DNA from: Amoebophrya sp. A120
Lineage: Eukaryota; Sar; Dinophyceae; Syndiniales; Amoebophryaceae
DNA: 49,957 nucleotides
Direction of reading: 5' to 3'
Assembly: GCA_905178155.1 (NCBI GenBank)
Contig: CAJINV010000008.1
Location: 4,404,577-4,454,533, forward strand
Shown: in pieces, positions 1 through 9,521 of the stretch
Layout: each line of letters starts with the position of its first letter
How positions within the stretch are numbered: the stretch's first letter is position 1
Position numbers and translations under genes: made by a program
Notes under the pieces: generated by a model
Databases searched by the model: none
What the model was told of the DNA's origin: nothing
The model's input: only the letters and a program-made list of their open reading frames with translations

Positions 1-626
1 AAGCACCGTCTACTTCGAATATGAAGGCCGTCCACTTCTGCTCAAGAAAATGAATGTACTCGACCGAGTTTAGGGCTTGATGGGTTTTTAAGTATCTGTG
101 CGGCATACCCAACGATATTTTTGCAAATTCAAAGATGACCTCTTCGGGTTTAGGGCTTTCAGTCTCAATACGCAAGAAAAGAGAATAGAAGCTAACGGCC
201 TGTGCCACTTCACGAGCGAAGACCGGTGACTGTCGCGATTCATGATGTCCGTAGGTAGGCATTCGTAAGATGAGCTGCGGAAATCATTGTCTTTCCTCTA
301 CCGCAGCCTTGAGTTTTTGAATGTAAGTGCAAGCACAATCTTCATACGCGATGAGTAGCTGGCTTTTGCGACAGAACGAGAGCGGACTGCGAGTTTGAGA
401 GTTTTGAGTGAACCGTAGCTCCCCTTGCCTTTATTTTTCCCCAAGGAAAAAAATACGCCACCGCATGTGCGCACTGCTTCCGCCTTTGATTTTGTATCTA
501 ATTTTCTGGCGCTTGCAATACTTCCCTGCAAGACCCTTTTAATACTGTGCCGAAACTAAGAGTAACACTTTGTTTCACATGATTGATGTGTTCTTCTGGC
601 TCGAAAAAATTAGCTGCGGGCCCAAC

Positions 627-637
627 CATATATAAGA
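627..637 (+). promoter_or_regulatory. TATA-like motif upstream of gene 1
   Basis: An AT-rich CATATATAAG motif lies about 45 bases upstream of the conserved ATG at 680 and is kept in the second repeat copy at 15271-15279. Core dinoflagellates are described as lacking ordinary TATA boxes, so the motif may be fortuitous. Conservation between two near-identical copies is weak evidence. Confidence 0.2.
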
Positions 638-679
638 CAAGCGATGAGCGTGTCCCTTAGTAGTGAGCCGCGAAGCAAG

Positions 680-808
680 ATGGCGGGCGGCCGGACTATC
701 GACATCGTATCATACTGCAACACAGCCTCTCACGCCAGCACCTGTTTTGTCATGCGAAGGAATCCTTCCGGCGCCATCCGCTTCTCGGCGGTGGTTCTCG
801 ACTACTAA
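680..808 (+). CDS. Conserved 42-codon ORF, possible first exon or upstream ORF
   Basis: ATG at 680 follows a favourable AAG context and reads 42 codons (starting MAGGRTIDIV) to TAA at 806. The identical reading is preserved at 15323-15451, in what appears to be the least diverged part of the duplicated block. It has three cysteines and no membrane segment or signal peptide that I can see. It could be a short 5' exon spliced onto the main Cys-rich gene, a small separate protein, or an upstream ORF. I do not recognise it. Confidence 0.3.
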   Translation: MAGGRTIDIVSYCNTASHASTCFVMRRNPSGAIRFSAVVLDY

Positions 809-856
809 ACACGAGCGAAGGTCAAAGCCAGTGGACCAGTCGGATGTGTAGTGATG

Positions 857-1212
857 ACCATCGGCGTGGCTAAATCTTCCGACGAGGACTTTTTGGCAAG
901 TGGCTCGATTTCGTTATGAAATTGCAAAAAAAAATCACTCTCACCCCCGCCACTTAATGATTCAAGGAGCAAAAGCAGAGCAGTCACTTCTGCATGATGT
1001 ATCATTCCCGTGCCGCCTCATGTTATATTCGGAGTGCTCTTCCTGCAGTTTATCGATTTCAGGCAAGGCAGTCCTGCTCAAGGCCAACAGGGGCAGCTGA
1101 TGCGCAAACACTATTCTACATGACCATGACAAGGCAGCAAACTCCTGTGCTTTCTTTCGTCCGTTCGGCATGACAACCGTGGGGTACGACGGGGAGTTGC
1201 GCAGAATATTCC
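857..1212. other. Unassigned stretch between flanking block and first large exon
   Basis: Past the end of the duplicated block the sequence has no homologue elsewhere in the window. It probably contains the 5' UTR or a first intron of the gene whose first clear exon starts near 1213. I see no convincing exon or regulatory element in it. Confidence 0.4.
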
Positions 1213-2990
1213 ATGGCAAGTATCGGCGAGGACCCAAGTAAAGACCACCACTACGCAACTGCTCCTCATCAAGACCAAGAATTTTTGGATGCCGGCCCAA
1301 CTGGTGCCGTTGACCGAGAAACTGCGACCACTTCCACGTATGGTTTTGGGCCGGAAGCGGACGTGCAGCCGGATGAAAATCAAAATGGGGCTCTTTCTCT
1401 GTCTTCTGGAGCCACAGTTTCTTCGTTTCTGGCCTCGACTTCTGCCGGGGAACCCCAGTGTGCCGACAGTGCGTACACGTCCAACACATGCGGCCCCCGC
1501 ACGGACGAGTGTTTCTCGGTGTGCGGCGTCCCCCCGGACGGGGGCGGGCAACTGGACCGGTTTGCTGGGTGGTGCGAAGCCTGCGTGGGGACTGTTAAAA
1601 ACCGCAAAGTGGCGGGGGCATGTTGTCGCAGGGACGGCAAGGACACGTACGATCCCGACGCGTGTCGCTACAGTGGGATCACCTTCAAGCACACGAACTA
1701 TCACGAGTGCGTCGCAGTACCGGGCTGCTTGGCGGAAGCAGAAGTTGCGATTTCCGGGCGCGTGACAATTTCGTATGGGCCATCAGCAGGATCGCAAGGT
1801 GCTCTCAAGTCACGAGCTTTTTGTGCGCAGGCACCGAACCAGCAGTGCCGGTACCTCACGGCGGCGCAAGATTTCACGACTGCTACTTCAACCACGACTG
1901 GTACGGGGACCAGCAGTACCAGTTTCCTCCCTTCGTGCTTCAAGAGGAACGTCGGGAGGAAACCGGATGCGGTATCTGGCACAAAAATAGCCTGGTGCCG
2001 ACAGAAGTGCAATGCTTTACCAGGGTGCAACTTTTTTTCATACAACCACTCACCGTCCGTCGGCGGGTGCTTTCTTTTTGACGCCTGCCCTGACCGGTAC
2101 GGCGCCCCTTACTTCGATAGCTCCCCCTTCAAGACATACGAATGCACGCCCTATCAGCGGTGCAAAGATTGGGAAGAGTCCGGGACGCTGATATGCCCGT
2201 CCGGTCACAGGTACGACAGTTCCCGCGACGACGTGCGATGCGCCGGCGATATCTGCACACAGGCCGCAGACGAGCACACGTGCTGCGTTCCTCTCTGCAA
2301 CTGCGGCTCGGTTGTTGCTAATGGGGTACGGACCTATTATCCCTGGAAACCCAGCAAAAACGCGAATTCGCCCTGCACAGAAGCCAACCCGACGGAAGCG
2401 AATTGCCGGGCCTTTTGCTGTCAAACCGGATGCCAGGAGCCGGCTGAGGCGGACCAGGAGAAGTTCGCGAGCGGTCTAATGCTGAACACCATAGACTGGC
2501 CGGTGACGACGATGAGTGTCGCACCGAGCGCGGCCTGGTCGCAGAACCTGGCTTGCCATACCGACTACGTGCGCGACTCCACAAAAGACAACCAGAACGC
2601 GCGGTGCGACCCGGCCAATAGTCCGCTGCAGTTGCAGGGATGCAACCCCGCGGTGTGTGCGTGCTCTCACGGCCAGCCGGGAGGCTCTTGTCCGCAGTGG
2701 GCCACGCAGCGCTGCGAGCCGGGGTCCTGCGACACTGATAGCTTCTACTTTTACCGCGGAAATTACCCCACTGTCAACAAGCCGTCCTCGACGAGGTTCA
2801 CGCAGTTCCGCCAGTCGTCCTGCTGGCCGAGATGCACCCAAGCGGGGGTCTGCCAGAAGGTAAACGGCCGGCACTACCTTTTGAAAGACTCCACGGAGCC
2901 GTGGCACTCGGCGTCCACAGTACCTGCAAATTTTCAAGACATCTGCTGCCATGCAGGCTGTACGATTCCAGCTGCGGCCGCGCAAGACAG
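1213..2990 (+). CDS. Exon 1: Cys-rich extracellular protein, apple/PAN-like region plus first Cys module
   Basis: This is the first large exon of a secreted or surface protein. An in-frame ATG lies at 1213 but no signal peptide follows, so the true 5' end is probably another exon. After a Ser/Thr/acidic leader, Cys-rich sequence begins near residue 80. Residues about 245-310 resemble an apple/PAN fold: CFKRN, then CRQKCNALPGC, FFSYN and a final GGCFLF with YEC. Residues about 320-410 hold a C-x-C-T-x-A-x-D-x-H-T-C-C type motif, and residues about 415-592 form the first copy of the repeated module (hallmarks QSSCWPRCTQAGVC and DICCHAGC). The exon ends in codon phase 2 at a GT donor (2991). No enzymatic motif is visible; adhesion or lectin-like function is inference from architecture. 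Confidence 0.7.
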
Positions 2991-3267
2991 GTTTGTTTTG
3001 GACAGCATCACCACCTATTGAGTCGACGCACTGTGAGGAGACATAGATATCTACTTCCATTGTGATCAATGACACTTGTTCTATCTGTTTTCGCGCGCAG
3101 TTGGTAATATATAATTCCTGATGTGCATTTTTCCTGTCACGCAGCTGCCATCACCACGTTGATGGAAAAAAGTGTCGGGAGAAGCAACTGTTTCTGCGTG
3201 AAGTGAATTGCTCTCCCTTATTCGAATAGAACCTTGACTTTTTCTTGTAATGTACTACTTATTGCAG

Positions 3268-3789
3268 CTTCGCGTCGCAGAATTGGGAGGTGGAAACGGC
3301 AACGATGATGCCGGGCGCGACCTGGAGCCGCAACTATGAGTGTCACGTCGACTATGAGCGGGACTCGACGTATGACAACGCGAACGCCCGGTGCAATCCG
3401 GCCACCAGCCTGGCGATGGAGCTCCGCGGGTGCGTGATGGCGCAGTGCGTCTGCCACCACGGCAGCGCGACGGCCGAGTCCGAGTGCTCCGTGTGGGGCA
3501 CGGAGATGTGCTTAGACACCAGCTGCGACACCGCGAATTACTATTTTTACCGTCCGAATTTCCCCATGACCACCCTGCCCGAGAGCACGCGCAAGACCAG
3601 CGCGTTTCAACAGGCGTCCTGCTGGCCCAAGTGTACCCAGGCAGGGGTCTGCGCCCAGCATAACGACGTCTACTACATTTTGCGGGACAGTGCGGAGTCC
3701 TGGGGCGCTACCAGGGACGCGCCGGCGGATTTTCGTGACATCTGCTGCCACACGGGGTGCAAGGTGCCCAGCGCGGAGGATCAGGAAAA
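3268..3789 (+). CDS. Exon 2: second copy of the Cys-rich module
   Basis: The preceding intron (2991-3267) is canonical, GTTTGT to TTGCAG, phase 2. The exon encodes one complete module of about 174 residues: a FASQNWEVET opening, WSRNYECHVDYERD, NARCNP, GCVMAQCVCHHG, a YYFYRPNFP strand, QASCWPKCTQAGVC and DICCHTGC ending near EDQEK. These positions align with the end of exon 1 and with the modules at 4133-5044 and 5299 onward, so module boundaries coincide with intron positions, as expected for exon duplication. It ends in phase 2 at AA|GTAGAA (3790). Confidence 0.85.
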
Positions 3790-4132
3790 GTAGAACTGTG
3801 TTAATTCGCTGCGACAGGAGAATCTGCGTTTGCATAAGAAACTCGAATGCTCTCCTCGTAAAAAGGCCGTTCTGATTGATATGTTCCGCGATCCTCTTTC
3901 AACGAGACAGGACCGCACGCTGTCTTTGTCTTTTTTGTGACCGCGGCGAAACATCACGCGGAACTGACCGAAAGTCATTGACTTGTGTTGCATGCTGAGT
4001 CAATTATTCAAGAGGAATAGACTGAAAAATCAAGAGGAACCAAATGTGTTGCATGCTAAAGACCATCGGCGCTTTTGATCAGGTCGTGGTTATTCATGGA
4101 TGATTACTCAAAAAGCGACCCGCTCATATCAG

Positions 4133-4259
4133 GTTTGCCGCGCAAAATTGGAACACAGAGACCTCTACGATGCTGCCGGCAGACAGCTGGAGCCGAAACT
4201 ATGACTGTCATGTGGACTTCGAGCGCGACTCTGCCGTGGATCATGCGAACGCGCAGTGC
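4133..4259 (+). CDS. Exon 3a: third Cys module, first part
   Basis: It follows a canonical phase-2 intron (3790-4132, GTAGAA to ATATCAG). It encodes FAAQNWNTET, then WSRNYDCHVDFERD and NAQC, matching the beginning of the other modules. Coding similarity stops abruptly after the Cys codon at 4257-4259 and resumes in phase at 4442, so an intron without GT-AG ends is inferred between them. The alternative is a broken module, but the exact in-frame resumption argues against that. Confidence 0.65.
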
Positions 4260-4441
4260 TGGATATGCAATACAAATCTAATATCGTAATCGTGCGAATT
4301 GAAATTGCATTGCAAAATTTCATTTGCTCTTGTTCTTTGAGAGGTTTAACCTTCAACGTGTACTGCCCGCAAGGCATAGAAACGCGTCCCGTCATGCAAT
4401 AATCGCATTTTTTACGAATGCAATGCTTGAGCTCCGGATAC
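4260..4441 (+). mobile_element. Inferred non-canonical intron inside Cys module 3
   Basis: These 182 bases interrupt the module between NAQC and QPSASERMKL. They begin TGGATATGC and end CCGGATAC, with no usable GT-AG pair that keeps the frame. The 3' boundary ...ATA followed by exon C is shared with the clearer introner-like introns further on. Terminal inverted repeats are not obvious, so membership in that family is uncertain. Confidence 0.45.
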
Positions 4442-4576
4442 CAACCAAGCGCCAGCGAGAGAATGAAGCTCCGCGGCTGCGAAGTCGCACCCTGCGTCTG
4501 CTCTCACGGCTCGCACACAGCCGCCGTAAATTGTCCAGCGTGGGGCAAAGAAATGTGTGTAGCGAACAGCTGCGAC
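4442..4576 (+). CDS. Exon 3b: third Cys module, middle part
   Basis: It encodes 45 residues aligning to the middle of the module: MKLRGCEVAPCVCSHG, then NCPAWGKEMCVANSCD. It is phase 0 at both ends. It is bounded on both sides by introns lacking normal splice signals, unlike the inter-module introns. Confidence 0.65.
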
Positions 4577-4781
4577 GTATGCAAGCAAGAATCAAGGTGT
4601 GCGATCTAGTTCCAAGGGTCAGTGCTATTGCAGGGTATGGGGACGGCGCAGATGAGCAAAGCACGGTGACCACGACTCTAGGAGTCATCTTCTCTTCGCA
4701 TCAAACAATAGCGCGCAATCTCACTTGCGCAGACAATTGTCTCTCTGTGGAACTACGACAACACCAATTGCGCTTTCATAC
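4577..4781 (+). mobile_element. Non-canonical intron with short terminal inverted repeats
   Basis: The 205-base intron starts GTATGCAAGC and ends GCGCTTTCATAC, so its ends are imperfect inverted repeats of each other (GTATGCAAG against GTATGAAAG). Removing it joins ...SCD to TEDNFYFFRP, exactly matching SCDTANYYFYRP of module 2. A GT donor is present, but the 3' end is AC (or ATA with a shared C), not AG. Confidence 0.6.
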
Positions 4782-5044
4782 ACCGAGGACAATTTCTACT
4801 TCTTCCGGCCCAATTGGCCGGTTGCCACGCCGCCGAGCGGAACGCGGTACCCGCCATCTTTCCAGCAGGCGTCTTGCTGGCCCCGCTGCACCCAGAGTGG
4901 GGTTTGCCAGAAGCACGAGGGAGTTTACTACATGCTTCGTGACAGCACCCAGCCGTGGGGTGCCTCGAAGCAGGTGCCGAGCAGCTTCAGGGACACGTGC
5001 TGCCACACCGGCTGCAAGGTGCCCACAGCCGCTGCGCAGAAGAA
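4782..5044 (+). CDS. Exon 3c: third Cys module, last part
   Basis: It completes module 3: a DNFYFFRPNWP strand, QASCWPRCTQSGVC, a VYYMLRDS strand and DTCCHTGC, ending AAAQKK in phase 2 at a canonical donor AA|GTATTT (5045). The next intron, 5045-5298, ends CCTCCAG. The boundary sits at the same codon and phase as the other module boundaries. Confidence 0.75.
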
Positions 5045-5298
5045 GTATTTTTGGACAAGCTCGCTTCATGATAAGAAGAGATGGTTCAACTGTTGCATCA
5101 GGGACTTTGGCAAAGTACGGAGGTGGTGTAGAGAACGAATGTAGACCGGAAGTAAGCATCAAAGAATTTTCAAAGCAGAAAGTTAATTCTGTTCTTTTAC
5201 ATGATGGAGTTTGAAAAAATCGAGCATTAGGAAGGTTCAATTTGCGCCGACACATGAAACTATGATCATTGCTTCACGGTGCCAGAAATTCCCTCCAG

Positions 5299-6512
5299 GT
5301 TCGCCTCACAGGATTGGGAGTTCCAGACTTCGACCATGATGCCGGCCCCTTCCTGGAGCCGCAACTACGACTGTCACGCAGACTACGAGCGGGACCCGGC
5401 CAAGGAGAGCTTGAACGCAAAGTGCGACCCGGGTTCGCATTCCGAGATGCAGCTGCAGGGCTGCGAGCTGTCGCAGTGCGTCTGCGAGCACGGGTCCCAC
5501 GTCTCTATGCCCGAGTGCCCGGTGTGGGGCACGCAGATGTGTCGGATCGGGTTTTGCGACGAGCAGAACTACTACTTCCACCGCGCCAACTACCCCGTCG
5601 TGGCACCCCCGGCCGGCACCCGGTACGACAACAGCTTTCAGCAGGCCTCCTGCTGGCCACGGTGCACGCAGACCGGCGTTTGCGCAGCCGAAAACGGACT
5701 GTTTTACAGTCTGAAGGACGCGTCTGAGCCCTGGCACTCCGTGGCCACCACGCCCGCGGATTTCCGGTCGATCTGCTGCTACACTGGCTGTCGGCAACTC
5801 GCCGCGGCGGAGAAAAAGCGGTTTGCGTTGACGGAGCAAGAGTGGGTCGCGATCATGATTCACCCGGACATGCGGGCAGGTGGTCCGGGATACCAGTATG
5901 GGTCCTGCGCGACTGAGTACGAGGGGAGTGTGACCCAAAACACCGGTCTCGCAACGTTCATCTGCAATTTGGCCGACACGCCGATCGCCATCGGAAACAG
6001 CTGCAACCACTGGAAGTGCAAGTGCACGGGTGGCTTGCGCAACCAGGACTTCTCCACCTGCCCGGGCTACAATGTGGAAAATTGCGGCAAGTGCTACAAC
6101 GCCAAGTACAAGCCACGCGTGGTGGACTCGATTGTTAGCCCCACAGGAAAAGAGACCCAGTGTTGGCGCTACTGCGAGGCGATCACCTGCAGCGACTTTG
6201 ACGACCCGGCTACAAGCACTTACTTCCGGCCGAGGCTGGAAAACTTAGGCTCTCCGCACGGGCTGAGTGGGAAGCGAGTGGAGTTTTGCTCGGACCGGAC
6301 GGGCACGGACGCGAATTGCCGGGATTCCTGCTGCGTGCAGAGCTGCCGCAAACCCAGCTCCACGGTGGTGCAGAACATTTTCACCGTCACGCCCTCGTGG
6401 GACGAGCTGGTGCAATCTCCGGCCTTGTATCCGGGGTACGACGCCTGGACCACCAGTAGCGAGTTGAGCTACACCGGACCCGTGACGACCACGTCGACCA
6501 CCAGCACTACAA
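5299..6512 (+). CDS. Exon 4: fourth Cys module, a diverged fifth Cys module and a Thr/Ser linker
   Basis: The exon starts in phase 2 with FASQDWEFQT. Its first 175 or so residues form the fourth module, with QASCWPRCTQTGVC and SICCYTGC. The next 200 or so residues form a diverged Cys module with the same ordering: a Y-G-S-C start, CNHWKCKCTGG, ENCGKCYNAK, QCWRYCEAITC and RDSCCVQSC. The same variant recurs at 13225-14001. The end is a Thr/Ser run (TTTSTTSTTS), typical of an O-glycosylated extracellular linker. It ends in phase 1 at 6512, where an intron with inverted-repeat ends begins. Confidence 0.85.
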
Positions 6513-6696
6513 GTTACTGGAACAAAACGCATTTAGTATCCTGAAAATTATGCTGCGAGTCACAGAGGCAGATTACAGGGGACTCGTTTAGGGCTCCTTT
6601 TTCGACTTAAATATCTTCAAATAACTTTTCGCCAAAATGATCTTTGTCTTGCAGTCTGTAAGCTGTACTAGGAAAGCGATGCGTTTGTGTGCCATA
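6513..6696 (+). mobile_element. Introner-like intron in the Thr/Ser linker
   Basis: The 184-base segment begins GTTACTGG followed by ACAAAACGCAT and ends with ATGCGTTTGTG then TGCCATA, so the two ends are inverted repeats of about 19 bases with mismatches. Excision joins Thr codons in frame (A at 6512 plus CC at 6697-6698). The 3' end is ATA followed by exon C, not AG. Confidence 0.55.
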
Positions 6697-6789
6697 CCAG
6701 CACAAGCTCGACAACTTTCACCCAGACCACCTCAACGAGTACCACCTCAACCACTTCCACGACCACCACCACGACAACGTCCACGACTA
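6697..6789 (+). CDS. Exon 5: Thr-rich linker
   Basis: These 93 bases encode almost only Thr and Ser with one FTQ, continuing the linker begun at the end of exon 4 and resumed at 7447. It is phase 1 at both ends. Its role is inferred to be an extended, probably glycosylated spacer between the Cys modules and the lectin-like domain. Confidence 0.6.
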
Positions 6790-7446
6790 CTTATCAGAGG
6801 AAAATCAACAAAGAGGTCTTGAACAGAAGAAAACACCTAAGTATTTCTCTGGTGGTCTATGCGGCTCTCATCCTGTTCAAACCAAGAAAATCAAAAGTAC
6901 TGCGTCGCCATGGTTTTTCAGACAATGACCACGTTTGTTTTGATACTTGTCGGCAGTTTCACAACGCGCTATCCCGAACTGTCGGAAGGCTAGTACGTGC
7001 GAGCGAGACAAAGTGCAGCACTGATGCATGCTCAAAATGCGCAATAAAAAGCTTAGACGTTTGATGTTCCTGCAGGAAAGCATTTTCCTCATCTCCATAC
7101 ACGTACAACCGTTACCACCTCGTATCACGAGGAACTAAAGCTTGGGTCCCCCAACCTCCAGTTGAAAAATACTCTGGGCGGATAAAAGTTTCTTAGCACC
7201 AAAATACCGAGTTTAAGTGCGCGGCAGGGTGAAAAGAAACGAACAGGTGTGGCTCGACGTGCAGTATACAGGAAATTTATTTTTTGCATTGCTCTTCATC
7301 CTGAATGTACAGGTACTCGCGCAGCACTCATGGTGGAAGTGTAGTGCACAGTACTAAAATCATTAACCTTCGCGACAGCGGAGCACGTAAAAGAAGCAAC
7401 ATCAGTTGGAGTACCCTGTGGGACTGGGTTTTTTTTCCGCCTGATA
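6790..7446 (+). mobile_element. Introner-like intron with TATCAG...CTGATA ends
   Basis: The 657-base segment begins CT then TATCAGAGGAAAA and ends in the near reverse complement, TTTTTTTTCCGCCTGATA. Its removal restores the Thr-rich frame exactly (A at 6789 plus CA at 7447). The termini share the TATC...GATA signature of the elements at 9154, 9522, 10761 and 12877. No clear target-site duplication remains. Confidence 0.6.
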
Positions 7447-9153
7447 CATCGACCACGACTACCACAACTACGGAGACCATAATGCGGGCTTTTGACCTGG
7501 ATTTTACTGTGGACACGGGCGTAATTCCAGAAGACCAAATTTCGCAGCTCGGTGCGAATACCGCGGTCGTCGAGGCGGTCAAAAACGCAACCTTGGCTTA
7601 TCTGGAAAAAGACGGGAACATCAAGCTGGACAAAGCCGATCTCCAGTCGTTTACCGTGACCGCAGGGACGCCAAGTAGTAGCTCGAGTGCAATCTCGGCT
7701 TCTTCTGCCGCGCTGAGTGCAGCGGCCTTTCTGGAGGACGAAGAGGAATTTGCTCGTAGCAACGGCCGTAGTTTCCTCGCGGACTCCGCCGCCCGCAGGC
7801 TCCGGCGCGCTACCATGACGGTGGCGCTTTCCATCGCTTTCACGGCGATCGTTCGCAGTGCTCCAGCCGGCTACGTCTATCAGGCAGCGCCAGACTTGGC
7901 GGGGCTCGTGGCAGCAGAAAATTTGCGCAGTGCGAATTTGAAATCGGCGCTGACCGTCGGCGGGAAAAAGGAAGGAAGCCGGTACGAGGAATTCACCTAC
8001 GAGGCTTGGATCTACCCAACGAGGGAAGATGCAAACCGCAAAGAAATTTTTGGCGGCATATCGCGAGGCTTTTATCTACTTCGTGCTGAGCCGCCGGAGG
8101 TGTGGAATGCGGCGTGCAAAACTGGCTCCGTGTACGACAAGTACCAGCCCGGTCCTGGGGAAGAGTCCCAGGCCAGTCCAGTCAATCCGTACGTGCTCCA
8201 CGTCGGATATACAAGCACCTTCAGCCAGGTTTGCGTCAGGTTCAACCAGTGGACCCACGTGGCGGCGACCATGCGCACGAATGCAGGCTCCCCGACAACC
8301 TATACCCTCGCACTGTATTTGAACGGTGAGAAAGTCGCAGAGAAAGCGGATGTTCCGCCGGCTTCGCCGAACTTCCCGGCGGCCTTTTACCAAAACACCA
8401 TTGGCAGGGGATTTTTGGACAATACCGAAAAGCTTTTCAACGTGCGGCTATGGAAAACCGAACGAACGGCCGCGCAGATCCGCGATTACGCACTAGCTGT
8501 TCGACCCGAACAGATGGACACGAAGACAGACTTGGTGTGGTGGTTTCCGTTGCAGGAGGATTGCAACGCGGCTGGTGTCGTCCCCAGCTTGCCGGGCCCC
8601 GTAACAGCTCCTCCAAGCACGGACGTTTCCTACCCGTCAATCAGCGCCCCTGCCCTGGAACACGCGATGGAGAAGACGCACACTTGCCCCGCTGGGGAGG
8701 CTTCCTGCAGCGGGTACCTTGGCCTGCCTCCCTCCGTACCCAGCCGGCCCGGGAACGCGTTGTGGGCGTTTGAAACTCGCTGGCCCGGCGAATCCGGTCC
8801 GGGATTGACGGACGCACAGAAAAACGACCTGGTGCGGTGCATGGCAGACAGCATGACGGCAGCAAACATCGGAGGCGTTTCGGTGGACACGGCTTCCGCA
8901 GCGATAGAACTGACTGCCGCGCCGATAGAGATCACGGGCAACTTCACCGAAGACGGCGCTGGTGCGCTAACGGCGGAGGCGAAGAGCGCTGAGCTGTCGG
9001 GAGATTTCGTCCTGGACCAGTCAGGACAGACGCCTTTTATCGAGGTTCCAAACGGGCCAAATAGTGAAAATTGGTACGACAGACCAGATAAAGACTGTGC
9101 CTTCGACACCGGCAGCACGGCCACTTTTCGCATTTCCGTCACGACCGCCACTG
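7447..9153 (+). CDS. Exon 6: Thr linker, small alpha/beta region and LamG-like lectin domain
   Basis: It opens with TSTTTTTTETIM, then a region of about 110 residues (FDLDFTVDTGVIP..., an Ala/Ser-rich stretch, then RRLRRATMTVALSIAFTAIV), a type of segment that often precedes modules in large protist surface proteins. A concanavalin/LamG-type jelly roll follows: FTYEAWIYP, GGISRGFYLL, a QWTHVAATM strand, TLALYLNGEKVAEK, the IGRG turn and FNVRLWKTERTAAQI. This matches the Laminin_G_3 pattern. A second Ala/Thr-rich beta region ends ATFRISVTTAT. Sugar or glycan binding is inferred from the fold. The exon ends in phase 1 at the target-site duplication of an introner element. Confidence 0.8.
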
Positions 9154-9464
9154 TATCAAGAGGAAAAATCCCCCCTCCCCATATCGAACAGGAAATTTGT
9201 GATGCTGGATTTGCTTCCCCAAATCGGCTTGTGTTGCTAGAAGGCCAAGGGACGCACTTGCGGCCTGAATTGCAGGCAATTTGTCATGCTGTTTCCCACT
9301 TCCAGTTGCCTCCTGTCATGCTGAAGATGCAAGGCCTTCTTACGCCAGCCAGCACTACAGTCTGCGTCTTTTCCCTTCTAGCATGACAACATGATTTGTG
9401 GTCACAAATCAGCATCACAAATTTCCTGTTTGAATATGGGGAGGGGGGATTTTTCCTTTCGATA
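9154..9464 (+). mobile_element. Introner-like element 1 (TIR intron, 5-bp TSD CACTG)
   Basis: The 311-base element has terminal inverted repeats of about 60 bases: both ends show TATC, then a GGAAAAATCCCCCC/CTCCCCATAT block and an inner AACAGGAAATTTGTGATGCTG block. It is flanked by CACTG at 9149-9153 and 9465-9469. Excising the element plus one CACTG leaves the coding frame intact. The ends are TA...TA, or GT...CT/AC depending on where the duplication is cut, so no GT-AG splice fits. Confidence 0.8.
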
Positions 9465-9469
9465 CACTG

Positions 9470-9521
9470 CTTCTTTCGGCTTGTACGGCACGACGAGGTG
9501 CAGTGGTGAACACGGGCAGCA
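9470..9521 (+). CDS. Mini-exon 7: GLYG motif, first copy
   Basis: Only 52 bases (plus a shared CACTG). It encodes SFGLYGTTRCSGEHGQ, closely similar to the exon at 11678-12045, which starts with the same motif. It lies between two TIR elements and joins both neighbours in frame (phase 1 in, phase 2 out). Confidence 0.6.

Larger units (their letters stand above)
1..856. repeat. Direct repeat, copy 1 of gene-flanking block (partner 14651-15501)
   Basis: This block matches 14651-15501 over its whole length, with scattered substitutions and a few small indels (about 97% identical by eye). Copy 2 begins about 20 bases after the inferred stop codon of the first Cys-rich gene, so the block probably holds the 3' flank of one gene plus the 5' flank of the next in a tandem gene array with a spacing of 14,650 bases. 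The homology may extend left of the window. Minus-strand open frames in it are interrupted in copy 1 relative to copy 2, so I do not call a gene there. Confidence 0.9.

Noticed and set aside
3021-3267. Reading the stop after exon 1 as the end of the first gene
   Set aside because: The frame runs past a good phase-2 donor at 2991, and the next module starts right after a TTGCAG acceptor in the matching phase, as at the other module boundaries.
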